A stretch of DNA of 47,933 bases from Firmicutes bacterium ADurb.Bin300. Lineage in GTDB: Bacteria; Bacillota; Clostridia; Oscillospirales; Acutalibacteraceae. Both the position numbers and the translations under genes were made by a program. The DNA lies in the NCBI GenBank assembly GCA_002069015.1, contig MWBL01000008.1, forward strand, positions 1 through 47,933. Reading direction: 5' to 3'. The stretch's first letter is position 1, and each line of letters starts with the position of its first letter. Below the pieces are notes generated by a model. That model did not search any database and was not told where the DNA came from. It saw only the letters and a program-made list of their open reading frames with translations. Positions 8,702-16,530 of this stretch are shown here, piece by piece.

Positions 8702-9388
8702 CTATTTTTCTATAAGACGGGGACAAAAGCCTAAATGGTCGGCGGAAATAAGCTCATAATGAACCCCGTTATAATCAAATGACGCGTTTTTCAGAGGAAC
8801 AAAACCATGAAGATGACCAAAGAAACAGCGCTTGATGCCCTCACTTTCAAGAACGTTGCAAATCTCTTCGCAAATAAAGCTTTCTCCGATTGGCGGATAG
8901 TGCAAAAAAACCACAGCCTGCCCGCCTGTTTTTTTCGCGGCGGCTATAGAGGCCCTTAATCTTCCGGCTTCTCTCGCAAGCACCTTTTCATCGGTCTGCT
9001 CGTTTTCACAAAACCATCCCCGAGTGCCGCACACCGCAATATCACCGACAAGATACGAATTGTTGTGAATAAAAGATATCGTCTTAAATCCGCATTGCTC
9101 TAAAAAAGCGTTCATTTTCCCTATCGTATTCCACCAATAATCATGGTTGCCCTTAAGGATGAGCTTTTTGCCCCTTAAGGACTCTATCAGTGAAAAGTCC
9201 CCGAAAGCCTCGGCAAGAGTCATTGCCCACGAGGTATCGCCTGCTATTACTACGGTATCCTCTTCCCCTACAAGCCTGTTCCAATTGGATTGCAGTCTGT
9301 CTGTATAATTGTCCCATCCCTTAAAAACATCCATAGGCTTTTCGCACGTGCTTGACAAATGCATATCGCCTATTGCAAACAAAGACAC
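8702..9388 (-). CDS. Calcineurin-like metallophosphoesterase
   Basis: This is a predicted cytosolic phosphoesterase with a two-metal centre. The ordered motifs of the calcineurin-like fold are present: GDMHL near the N-terminus, GDTSW, GNHDYWW, a histidine in FLHYPP, and GHLHG near the C-terminus. Length is 228 residues. The GTG start is chosen because GGAGG lies 5 nt upstream; a TTG four codons earlier overlaps that SD. It follows thrC closely and is probably cotranscribed, but the two functions need not be linked. The substrate (phosphodiester, nucleotide or protein) cannot be read from the sequence. Confidence 0.88.
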   Translation of the reverse strand: MSLFAIGDMHLSSTCEKPMDVFKGWDNYTDRLQSNWNRLVGEEDTVVIAGDTSWAMTLAEAFGDFSLIESLRGKKLILKGNHDYWWNTIGKMNAFLEQCGFKTISFIHNNSYLVGDIAVCGTRGWFCENEQTDEKVLAREAGRLRASIAAAKKTGGQAVVFLHYPPIGESFICEEICNVLESEGIKRCFFGHLHGFVPLKNASFDYNGVHYELISADHLGFCPRLIEK

Positions 9389-9402
9389 TTTTTCCTCCAA
9401 AA

Positions 9403-10896
9403 TTATATGCCGAGCATTGTGAATATAGCCTCGGTCATATTGTTTTTATCATAGATTTTATCAAACCGTACAGGCTTATCCTTGAGTCCGAGCAGCTGTT
9501 CGGGAGCGGCAATCTTGCTGATTTTTTCAAGCTCGGCGAGCATTTCGAACTCATCTGTACGCGGTGTTTCTCCCGTCAGGGCAAACAAAACCGCACTCGG
9601 GAACTTAAAAGGACTCGCTGTAGCGGCAATCACGGTTGTGCAGGAATCTCCCGTTTCTTTTTTGTACTGCTCATATACGTTGATTCCAACCGCTGTATGC
9701 GTATCGGAAAGATAGCCGTACTCGTTAAAGCAGTCGGCTATGGTAGCAAAAGTATCCTCCTCCCCGCATGAGCCTGCGCTGAAAAACTCTTTAAGCTTTG
9801 ATTTTACAGTACCGCTTACCGTATATTCTCCCTTTTCATTAAGAAGACTCATAAGACCGCTTACATATTCGTCGTCCTCACCGGAAAGCAAATAAAGGAG
9901 TCTTTCAAGGTTGCTTGAAATGAGTATGTCCATCGACGGGGATACGGTAGTATAAAACTCCCTGTTCCTGTTATAGCTTCCGATATTAATAAAATCGGTA
10001 AGCACCTTGTTTTTGTTTGAGGCGCAAATAAGCTTGTTTACGGGCAGCCCCATCCTTAAAGCATAATATGCGGCAAGAATATTTCCGAAATTGCCTGTGG
10101 GCACGACTATATTGATTTTTTCGCCGAGCTTTATTTTGCCGGTTTTCAATAAATCGCAGTAAGCGGAGATGTAATAGACTATCTGCGGTACAAGTCTGCC
10201 CCAATTGATGGAGTTGGCAGAGGAGAAGGTAAGATTGTTTTCCTTAAATTTACCAAGTATCTCTTCATTCGTAAAAATTGATTTTACTCCGTTTTGAGCA
10301 TCGTCAAAATTTCCGTTTATAGCCGCAACGGCTACATTGCTTCCCTCCTGGGTTGCCATCTGGAGCTTTTGCATATTGCTGACGCCCATGTCAGGATAGA
10401 AAACGACTATTTTCGTGCCGCTGACATCCTTAAAGCCTTCAAGAGCGGCTTTTCCCGTATCTCCCGAGGTAGCGACAAGAATGACGATTTCTTTGTTTCC
10501 TTGCCTTTTTTTTGCACTTTCCGTCAAAAAATAAGGCAGAAGCTGCAGCGCCATATCCTTAAACGCACAGGTTGGGCCTTTAAAAAGCTCAAGTACGTAC
10601 TCATTCTCCGTTAGCCTGACTACGGGAGCTACAGCAATAGAGTCAAATTTTCCTTTTTTATATGCACCCTCAACGCAGTAATCGATTTCCTCCTGCGTAA
10701 AATCGGTAAGAAAGAGCGATAATACGCTCTTTGCTCTTTCAATATAGCTTTTATCGGCAAGCCGCATAATATCCCTGAGCGAAACACTCGGTATTTCTGT
10801 GGGTACATAAAGACCTCCGTCCGATGAAAGACCGTCTGTTATAACTCTTGCCGAGGAGACATTTACGGCGTTGTTCCTTGTAGATGTGTATTGCAA
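9403..10896 (-). CDS. thrC: Threonine synthase
   Basis: ThrC converts O-phosphohomoserine to L-threonine with pyridoxal phosphate. The product, about 497 residues, begins with the family-typical YTSTRNNAV, carries the PLP-lysine segment PTCAFKDMALQ, the phosphate-binding VATSGDTGKAA, and a fold-type II body. The start is set at the TTG (10894-10896). Further upstream the reading frame runs through a consensus promoter (10928-10956), so the longer frame cannot be the translated one, and GGGAAG precedes the TTG. The predicted 5' UTR is only about 25 nt, leaving no room for a riboswitch or leader peptide. Confidence 0.95.
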   Translation of the reverse strand: MQYTSTRNNAVNVSSARVITDGLSSDGGLYVPTEIPSVSLRDIMRLADKSYIERAKSVLSLFLTDFTQEEIDYCVEGAYKKGKFDSIAVAPVVRLTENEYVLELFKGPTCAFKDMALQLLPYFLTESAKKRQGNKEIVILVATSGDTGKAALEGFKDVSGTKIVVFYPDMGVSNMQKLQMATQEGSNVAVAAINGNFDDAQNGVKSIFTNEEILGKFKENNLTFSSANSINWGRLVPQIVYYISAYCDLLKTGKIKLGEKINIVVPTGNFGNILAAYYALRMGLPVNKLICASNKNKVLTDFINIGSYNRNREFYTTVSPSMDILISSNLERLLYLLSGEDDEYVSGLMSLLNEKGEYTVSGTVKSKLKEFFSAGSCGEEDTFATIADCFNEYGYLSDTHTAVGINVYEQYKKETGDSCTTVIAATASPFKFPSAVLFALTGETPRTDEFEMLAELEKISKIAAPEQLLGLKDKPVRFDKIYDKNNMTEAIFTMLGI

Positions 10897-10927
10897 TACA
10901 AACACTTCCCAAATAAATTGTCTGCTC

Positions 10928-10956
10928 ATTTTAGCAGATAAGAAAATCGTTGTCAA
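10928..10956 (-). promoter_or_regulatory. thrC promoter, consensus sigma-A type
   Basis: On the minus strand TTGACA (10951-10956), a 17-nt spacer and TAAAAT (10928-10933) form a near-perfect promoter. Predicted transcription starts near 10920, about 25 nt ahead of the TTG start codon of thrC. Confidence 0.8.
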
Positions 10957-11054
10957 GCACCGGAATTACATCAATATTGATTATTCGCACCGAAGTACCG
11001 CAATACATCAGGGATCAGTTACCAAAGGTGAGTCGGTAAGCGAGAACAGATAAA

Positions 11055-11079
11055 GACAGCCTCCGTTGATGAGACTGCC
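11055..11079 (-). terminator. Weak terminator-like hairpin
   Basis: Seven pairs including two G-U (11055-11061 with 11073-11079) enclose an 11-nt loop and are followed on the minus strand by TTTATCT. It may end transcripts from the 11.1-13.7 kb region. The rest of 10957-11133 holds no gene that I can support. Confidence 0.35.
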
Positions 11080-11133
11080 GGAAAAACTGCGGGTTGCAAT
11101 TCGCTTATTTAAGGTGACGAAAGCCGGCACAGC

Positions 11134-11505
11134 TCAATAAGGCAGTCCCGTATATTTGATGCCCAGCCGTTTCAAGGCTTCGTCTATGGTAATCTCTCCG
11201 TTTTTATATTTATCCCCGATCTCCTTTGCTTCCTCATATTCTGCTTTGCGCGTTTGATATATTTTCCTGTATTCCTCATTGTCCGGACGGTTATTCAAAT
11301 CAACTTCCGCCGTATAAACGAGCATCGCTAAACCGTCTATTCGCTGTTCCATAACGTATGTTTTGCTTTTCAGAATTTCTTCGTCGCTTAGTTCGTTCGA
11401 ATTGGTTAAGGTGGCGGGAGTCGAACCCAATACGCCTGAAACACGAAATCTTCCGCGCCCTCGCGCGTTTTCCGTACGAGTAAGAATATTGCCTAAATAT
11501 ATCAT
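11134..11505 (-). CDS. Hypothetical ORF, fused in frame to an amidase remnant
   Basis: The frame is open from a stop at 11671-11673 to the stop at 11134. The part from 11670 to about 11506 encodes an amidase-like fragment (see the pseudogene). This downstream part encodes a different, charged sequence (ELSDEEIL..., ...EYEEAKEIGDKYKNGEIT..., ending IKYTGLPY) that I cannot place in a family. The peptide GSTPATLTN is simply the translation of a tRNA/tmRNA-like 3' end at 11403-11430. The ATG at 11505 has no convincing SD, so translation is doubtful. It may be the tail of a gene from an element that once recombined here. Confidence 0.35.
   Translation of the reverse strand: MIYLGNILTRTENARGRGRFRVSGVLGSTPATLTNSNELSDEEILKSKTYVMEQRIDGLAMLVYTAEVDLNNRPDNEEYRKIYQTRKAEYEEAKEIGDKYKNGEITIDEALKRLGIKYTGLPY
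11403..11430 (-). other. tRNA/tmRNA 3'-end-like sequence, possible att remnant
   Basis: Read on the minus strand, the sequence has a T loop (TTCGACT), a 5-nt T-stem 3' arm (CCCGC), a 7-nt arm in the acceptor position, then A and CCA, which is the exact geometry of a tRNA or tmRNA 3' terminus. The stretch from TTCGACT through CCACC resembles the ssrA (tmRNA) 3' end as I remember it. The 5' half is missing: the opposite T-stem arm pairs at only three or four positions, and no 5' acceptor arm is present. Such orphan 3' ends are often attachment sites left by integrated elements. Chance similarity is possible. Confidence 0.35.
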
Positions 11506-11957
11506 TCCCCCCGTATGTAAGCATTGAGGAACAAAATTTGTACAGTCATTTCCGGCGCCGCCGCCCCAGTTATAGACTGTCGAATAATAACCGGGGGTAT
11601 CGTATACGGATGTGGAATTATAGTCACCGTAATCATACGCATATTGGGCAGTTAAATCTCTTAACTTGAATTATAAACTGCTCTCTCGTTATCTATATAT
11701 AGTTTAAACGGTTATCTGTATCAATGACAGCGTTTTCACTTTCAAAGACTTCCCCATTCGCAACAGCCACGCAACAGCCATTTTAAAGTCGTCGTTCATT
11801 TTCAATCCTTTTCCGGTAGCTTTTGAATACAGAACCGTAAACTCATTTGCGGCATCATTAAAACTGTAATCGTTTGTCAGTTTGCTTTTAAAAGAAAGCC
11901 CTTCCATAGCAGTACCAATAAACTTAAGATTACCGTTGGTTTTCGCCGTCCGATTAA
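11506..11957 (-). pseudogene. Decayed amidase-domain (Amidase_6-like) gene
   Basis: Pieces of one protein appear in different minus-strand frames. From about 11955 to 11755 the sequence reads KTNGNLKFIGTA then MEGLSFKSKL. It continues in a shifted frame as VAVANGEVFESENAVIDTD to an in-frame stop. After another shift and a stop at 11671-11673 it resumes as LTAQYAYDYGDYN... and then GNDCTNFVPQCLHTGG. The last piece is the hallmark of the putative amidase domain (Amidase_6, G-DCTNF-SQ-L--GG) of Gram-positive secreted proteins. The 5' end is lost against the glycosidase stop codon, and homology ends after CLHTGG. At least two frameshifts and two stops make it non-functional. Confidence 0.7.
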
Positions 11958-11960
11958 TCC

Positions 11961-13709
11961 TTAATATTTCATTTTGGCGTTGACTTCGCGAAGAACATCC
12001 TCATTCATTTTGACGAGCTTTCTGTCATATGTCAAAATACCGTTGACCTCAAACTCAACATCGCTTACCTGAGTGTAAACCGCCGCACAAAGACCCTTGG
12101 GGATAAGCGGTATAAGCTGCTTTTCAAACAGCTTTTTATATGCCGCCGTTAGAGTTTCTTCTGATTTGTACATAACATATCCGAAGCTTTTACTCTTGTT
12201 ATAGACATGCTCGCCGATGATATAGCTGTACCCGCCGTATTCGCTAAGCACAAAGGGTCTGCCGTCCTTTTTGGGCATGGTGACGGGCAAAATATATCTG
12301 TGAATGCTCCTAAAGTCCTTGCCGCCCTGGTCGTACCAGCCGCTCACGTGGTCTACAAAGCGGCTCGGGTCGAACGCCTTGACTTTTTCGCCGATTTCCT
12401 TTGCGTCAAACTGCCCCCAGCCCTCGTTAAAAGGCACCCAGCAACAAATCGAAGTGTGGTTGTAAAGCATATCGAGAATTCTGAAAAGCTCTTGCTTAAA
12501 ATTTTCACGCCATTTCGGGTTTTCTCTTGAAAAAGCCTTATACTTATTGTCCTTGACCTTGATATTCAGGTTCGGCAGCACTCCCGCGAGGAAGTTGCCT
12601 ATGTACTCCCCTCCGCTGACCATATCCTGCCAAACAAGCATTCCGAGACGGTCGCAGTGATAATACCAGCGGGAGGGTTCAACCTTGATATGCTTGCGAA
12701 GCATATTGAAGCCGAGGTCCTTCATTTTCTGAATATCGTATATCATAGCCTCTTCGCAAGGGGGCGTCATGCCGCCGTCACACCAATAGCCCTGGTCTAA
12801 AAGACCGTTTTGAAAATACGGCTCATTGTTCAAAAAAAGCCTCGGTATTCCCTGCGCGTCATTGTCTATTGAGAATTTTCGCATACCGAAATAGCTGAAT
12901 ACCGTGTCCGTTATCTTACCTTTGACCTTAAGCTCAAGCTTCAAATCGTATAAATTCGGCTCCTCGGGGCTCCAAAGCTTCATTTGAGGTATTTCTATAT
13001 AATCGTCCGCGGATATATCCTTTTGAGCTATTGCTTTGCCCCCTAACGATACCTCGGCAGACAGCCGTACGCCGCTTCCGGACGCTTGGGTTTTTATATA
13101 AATCCTTGAGTTGTCAATATCGGGAAGCAGCTTAAGTGATTTTATATATGTCTTATCCACCCCCTCAAGCCAGACGGTCTGCCATATTCCCGTGGTAGAC
13201 GTATACCAGATGCCGTGACTTTTTTTAGTTTGCTTGCCCCTTTGCTGCCAGCCGTCGTCCGTAGGGTCATAGACACTGACCTTAAGCTCGTTTTCGCCGT
13301 CTCTGAGATACTTCGTAATATCGAAGGAAAACGCGTCGTAACCGCCGACGTGAGAGCCGACTGTCATATTGTTGATAAATACGCGGCACTGCCAATCCAC
13401 CGCTCCGAAATGAAGAATTATATTTTTGTCCGAGAGAGAGCTATCAAGCGTAAATATTTTCCTGTACCAAAGTCTTTGATTTCGGGTAATTGTCCTTTCC
13501 ACCCCTGAAAGAGAGCATTCAACAGCAAACGGAACTATAATAATTCCGTCCCCTTCCCCCATATCCTTAGCCTTTTCTTCCGTAACCGAATACTCATATT
13601 CGCCGTTAAGACACTGCCAGCAGTCTCTTTTAAGCTGCGGACGCGGATATTCACAAAGCGGTTTGCTCCTGTCAATCTTGTCAAACCATATGGTTTTTAG
13701 TTCTGCCAC
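11961..13709 (-). CDS. Glycoside hydrolase family 2 protein (beta-galactosidase/glucuronidase type)
   Basis: A retaining beta-glycosidase of family GH2 is predicted. The 582 residues form an N-terminal jelly-roll sugar-binding domain (about 40-185), an immunoglobulin-like domain (about 190-285) and a TIM barrel (about 290-582). The acid/base is E429 in FNEGWGQ and the nucleophile E490 in LSEYGG. There is no signal peptide, so it should act in the cytoplasm on imported oligosaccharides. The protein stops after the barrel, as in short GH2 enzymes. The GTG start has GGGAG about 8 nt upstream. Substrate (galactoside, glucuronide, mannoside or arabinoside) cannot be settled by eye. It is monocistronic, with its own strong promoter. 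Confidence 0.9.
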   Translation of the reverse strand: MAELKTIWFDKIDRSKPLCEYPRPQLKRDCWQCLNGEYEYSVTEEKAKDMGEGDGIIIVPFAVECSLSGVERTITRNQRLWYRKIFTLDSSLSDKNIILHFGAVDWQCRVFINNMTVGSHVGGYDAFSFDITKYLRDGENELKVSVYDPTDDGWQQRGKQTKKSHGIWYTSTTGIWQTVWLEGVDKTYIKSLKLLPDIDNSRIYIKTQASGSGVRLSAEVSLGGKAIAQKDISADDYIEIPQMKLWSPEEPNLYDLKLELKVKGKITDTVFSYFGMRKFSIDNDAQGIPRLFLNNEPYFQNGLLDQGYWCDGGMTPPCEEAMIYDIQKMKDLGFNMLRKHIKVEPSRWYYHCDRLGMLVWQDMVSGGEYIGNFLAGVLPNLNIKVKDNKYKAFSRENPKWRENFKQELFRILDMLYNHTSICCWVPFNEGWGQFDAKEIGEKVKAFDPSRFVDHVSGWYDQGGKDFRSIHRYILPVTMPKKDGRPFVLSEYGGYSYIIGEHVYNKSKSFGYVMYKSEETLTAAYKKLFEKQLIPLIPKGLCAAVYTQVSDVEFEVNGILTYDRKLVKMNEDVLREVNAKMKY

Positions 13710-13728
13710 AATATCATCTCCCTGTTAA

Positions 13729-13757
13729 ATTATAATAGCGACAAAGATTATTGTCAA
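13729..13757 (-). promoter_or_regulatory. Perfect-consensus promoter of the GH2 gene
   Basis: TTGACA (13752-13757), a 17-nt spacer and TATAAT (13729-13734) on the minus strand match the sigma-A consensus exactly. It is divergent from the plus-strand promoter at 13774-13800. I saw no catabolite-response or repressor palindrome at the -10 or start region. Confidence 0.85.
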
Positions 13758-13773
13758 TATTATTCCGCTGTTA

Positions 13774-13800
13774 TTGACTTGATTGCCCAAGCGGTATAAT
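13774..13800 (+). promoter_or_regulatory. Promoter of the membrane protein-lipoprotein pair
   Basis: A perfect -10 TATAAT (13795-13800) is preceded by TTGACT with a 15-nt gap; TATTGA at a 17-nt gap is an alternative -35. It lies just upstream of the gene at 13823, back to back with the GH2 promoter. Confidence 0.65.
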
Positions 13801-13822
13801 ATAGATTTAAAGGGGTGATAAA

Positions 13823-14680
13823 ATGACTGAAAGCGAGCTCAGGGCAAAAAGCGCCAAAAAGATAAGGACGGCTGTTGCGCTTCTTTTTCTCTCCTCTGTT
13901 ACAGCCTCTTTTTTAGCGGTCCTGCCCGAAAATAACGGCATTCTCTCTCCTCTCGGTCAGATATTTCAAATCCTTTCCCTTATAATTTCCCCTGTTTTAA
14001 TATTAAGGGCTTTGTCTCTTGAGGTTAAACGGACTGCTCGCTTTAATAAGAAATACCTCGGCTTTGCAACGGTTTTAAGAGTATATTTTACGGTTATTGT
14101 GGTTTTTTCGATTTTCTATTCTCTTCTTGTAAGATTACACAGCTCCTCAGCGGCGGTCTCAGACTCAACCGCTTTCAGCGTGATAATTTCTGCCTTGGGC
14201 ATACTCGGCTGTTTTTTCTCGTATTACTCATTCGTCGCGGTGCTTTCAGGTTGGTTAGCTTATTGCGCTTGTGGCTCAAGGCCGCTTATCATAATGTCCG
14301 TTATTACGAGCGCCGAGGGTTCCTCCGTATTTTTGCTAAAGCTTTTAAGCTCCTTAAGCAGCGCCTTCGGGAACGATTTCGGAATTAACTTGATTGAGAA
14401 AATTATTGATAAAAAAACAATAATGGGAATGCTCAGCGCAGCTTTGTATCTGACGGCTTTCTTCATGTTAACTCTTGCCGTCCTTGTTTTCCGTAAAAAA
14501 GCCAAAAATGAAACGGAAACGTATATGAAGCCGAATTTGATTAAGCATCAACATAATAAGGGCAGCTTTGCCCCGGACAAGAAAAAGCTTTTCGGAATGG
14601 ATGAGGATGAATATATTCCCAAGCCCACACCGGAAACAGATGAAGAAGCCGGCTCTGATTCAGATGTGTCCGACATCTGA
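13823..14680 (+). CDS. Multi-pass membrane protein of unknown function
   Basis: I do not recognise a family. The 285 residues contain about five to six hydrophobic segments (around 17-37, 44-64, 84-106, 118-150 and 200-222). A basic linker and a very acidic C-terminal tail (EDEYIPKPTPETDEEAGSDSDVSD) follow, probably cytoplasmic. It starts at ATG after AAGGGG. It is followed after 60 nt by a lipoprotein gene and probably shares its transcript, which hints at a common envelope role, but nothing more specific is supported. Confidence 0.8.
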   Translation: MTESELRAKSAKKIRTAVALLFLSSVTASFLAVLPENNGILSPLGQIFQILSLIISPVLILRALSLEVKRTARFNKKYLGFATVLRVYFTVIVVFSIFYSLLVRLHSSSAAVSDSTAFSVIISALGILGCFFSYYSFVAVLSGWLAYCACGSRPLIIMSVITSAEGSSVFLLKLLSSLSSAFGNDFGINLIEKIIDKKTIMGMLSAALYLTAFFMLTLAVLVFRKKAKNETETYMKPNLIKHQHNKGSFAPDKKKLFGMDEDEYIPKPTPETDEEAGSDSDVSDI

Positions 14681-14740
14681 TAATAAACAAGTATCCTTTC
14701 GAATATACTTTGACAAAGGCATTTTTCGGAGGTGTTTAAT

Positions 14741-15997
14741 TTGAGGCGCTTCGTTATTCTAATCATTATAGCAGTCTTCATCCTGTTGGTAGGCTGCAGC
14801 ATTATTAAAGATTTATCTCAGGGCATTGGGGCAAATACTACTGAAGAAATATCGCAATCAAGTTCAGAAGCTCTTCCCGAAGGTGTGGATTCAGAATATC
14901 TGAAAGCCGTCTGGATTTCTCAATTTGAGCTTTCCATGGCCTCTGACGCTGATAAAAGCGAGGCGGCATTCAGAAGCAAAATCTCAAAAATGCTCCAAAA
15001 CTGCGCCGATAACTCAGTTAATACGGTAATAGTTCAAGTACGCCCTTTTTCCGATGCCTTTTATCCTTCAAGCATTTTTCCCGCAACACAATTCCTTTCC
15101 GGTACCCAGGGAGTATATGTAGGTTATGACGCTTTAGGGATATTAGTCGAGACAGCAAAGCCGCTCGGTCTTTCTGTGCAGGCATGGATAAATCCTTACA
15201 GAATTTCAAAGGAAAAAGATTTTTCGGCTTTGTCGGCTGATAATCCCGCCAAGATGTGGTATGACAATGATAAAAATACACGAGATCTGATTATATGCGA
15301 TAAGGGCATTTACTTCAATCCCGCCAGTCTTAAGGCCCAAAAGCTGATTATTGACGGGGTGCGCGAGATTGTTGCGAATTACGATATAGGCGCAATTCAT
15401 TTCGACGATTATTTTTATCCCACGAAAGAAGCCCAAATAGATGCACCCGATTATGAAAAATATAAATCTTCAGGCGGCGTCTTGAGCCTTGATGAATGGC
15501 GCAGAGCTAATGTCAGCGGTCTTGTTTCCGGCGTTTATTCCGCTATAAAGTCCTTAAAAAGCGATGTCGCTTTCGGAATAAGCTGCTCTGCCAACCTTGA
15601 AAAGAACTTCAACGATTTATATGCGGACGTTTACGAATGGAGCCGTAATGAGGGCTATGTCGATTATCTGATGCCGCAAATTTATTTCGGTTATGAGAAT
15701 GAGAGCATGCCCTTCACCAAAACGGCAACCGCGTGGTCAAATCTTATCTCGGAAAAATCAAAAGTGGATTTATACTGCGGTATAGCCGCTTATAAAGTGG
15801 GAATCGAGGACAAAAACGCAGGAACAGGGAAAAACGAATGGCTCCAAAACAGCAACATTCTCGCTCGGCAGTTGACTGACCTTAAGGCTATGCCGGCTTA
15901 TAAGGGCTTTTCCTTTTTTTCTTACTCTTATATTTTTGAAGATAATTTAAGCGCAGCCGCTCAAAAGGAGCTTAATAACCTTATTGATGTAATTTAG
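14741..15997 (+). CDS. GH10-like (GHL10) lipoprotein, putative glycosyl hydrolase
   Basis: A secreted, membrane-anchored protein of the glycosyl-hydrolase-like 10 family (formerly DUF187, YngK-type) is predicted. The TTG start is preferred over a GTG three codons earlier because GGAGG sits 8 nt ahead of the TTG and overlaps the GTG. This start gives a lipoprotein signal peptide (MRR, hydrophobic core) ending in LVG-C with lipid-modified C19. The mature part has the family landmarks: AVWISQFE, NTVIVQVRPFSDAFYPS, QAWINPYRIS, IHFDDYFYP and a late QIYFGYEN. It resembles a TIM-barrel hydrolase; the substrate is unknown. It is probably cotranscribed with the membrane protein upstream. Confidence 0.85.
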   Translation: MRRFVILIIIAVFILLVGCSIIKDLSQGIGANTTEEISQSSSEALPEGVDSEYLKAVWISQFELSMASDADKSEAAFRSKISKMLQNCADNSVNTVIVQVRPFSDAFYPSSIFPATQFLSGTQGVYVGYDALGILVETAKPLGLSVQAWINPYRISKEKDFSALSADNPAKMWYDNDKNTRDLIICDKGIYFNPASLKAQKLIIDGVREIVANYDIGAIHFDDYFYPTKEAQIDAPDYEKYKSSGGVLSLDEWRRANVSGLVSGVYSAIKSLKSDVAFGISCSANLEKNFNDLYADVYEWSRNEGYVDYLMPQIYFGYENESMPFTKTATAWSNLISEKSKVDLYCGIAAYKVGIEDKNAGTGKNEWLQNSNILARQLTDLKAMPAYKGFSFFSYSYIFEDNLSAAAQKELNNLIDVI

Positions 15998-16092
15998 ACA
16001 GATTTCAGATTACATTTCCAATCATAAACAAATGGCTTTTGAAAAGGCCCTTTTGAACAAGTCCAGTAAAAATGGACAATAGAAAAAAGAGA

Positions 16093-16129
16093 CCTCCTGT
16101 AGTAGAATTAAAGAAACTACCATAGGAGG
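16093..16129 (+). promoter_or_regulatory. Hairpin that buries the transposase ribosome-binding site
   Basis: CCTCCTGTAGTAG (16093-16105) pairs at 12 of 13 positions with CTACCATAGGAGG (16117-16129), including one G-U pair, around an 11-nt loop. The 3' arm contains the complete SD AGGAGG placed 7 nt before ATG 16137; the 5' arm is an anti-SD. Sequestering the SD is a known way for insertion sequences to limit transposase made from read-through transcripts. Confidence 0.7.
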
Positions 16130-16136
16130 AATTTTT

Positions 16137-16238
16137 ATGCCCAGAGGTTATAGATATATCGGTGAATATGAAAACGAAATACTTGAATTAAGAAAGCAGG
16201 GATTAAGCAAGAGAGAAATCTGTGAAAAAATCGGATAG
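16137..16238 (+). pseudogene. Truncated transposase N-terminus (33 codons)
   Basis: The frame runs from the ATG after AGGAGG to TAG at 16236-16238. It encodes a basic peptide beginning MPRGYRYIGEY and ending in LRKQGLSKREICEKIG, the first helices of a helix-turn-helix as in the leader ORF of Clostridia transposases of the IS3 or a similar group. The protein ends before the recognition helix, and no DDE catalytic domain follows. It is a relic. Confidence 0.65.
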
Positions 16239-16470
16239 CTGAAAATTTCTTTTCAATTCTCAAAACAGAGTGTATTTACTGGGTGAAAGTTAAAACCTAA
16301 TACATACACTGCTACAATAATTACCGTATTCAACAAAAACAAAACTGACGCCATTAGAAGATGCCGGTTCATTGCTTAAATCTTAATATTCTGCCTTAGG
16401 TGGTCTTTTTTGTACTGTCTGTACAATTTTGGGCAGTTCATTTTGTTTATGAAAAATGCGATTTTTTATA

Positions 16471-16499
16471 TTGTCAACACAGCATTATTATGCTAAAAT
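16471..16499 (+). promoter_or_regulatory. Promoter of the GH3-condensation operon
   Basis: TTGTCA (16471-16476), a 17-nt spacer and TAAAAT (16494-16499) preceded by TGC (extended -10) form a strong sigma-A promoter. It lies about 30 nt outside the right end of the IS relic, so the insertion did not destroy it. Confidence 0.75.
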
Positions 16500-16530
16500 A
16501 AAATATAACTGTAAAGGGCTTTGAAAATTG

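Larger units (their letters stand above)
16054..16440 (+). mobile_element. Internally deleted insertion sequence, 0.39 kb
   Basis: The two ends are imperfect inverted repeats of nearly 60 bp: TGAAC at 16054-16058 mirrors GTTCA at 16436-16440, and both ends share an A-run/purine block. Inside are a strong SD, a transposase start and 33 codons, then unrelated AT-rich sequence to the right end. TTT flanks both sides, compatible with a 3-bp target duplication but uninformative in a T run. The bulk of the transposase is gone, so it cannot move by itself. The insertion lies between the lipoprotein gene and the GH3 gene promoter. Confidence 0.65.

Noticed and set aside
11403..11496. A complete long-variable-arm tRNA ending at 11403
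   Set aside because: TTAGGCA at the matching distance pairs with the 3' acceptor arm at only four of seven positions, and no anticodon stem-loop is present.
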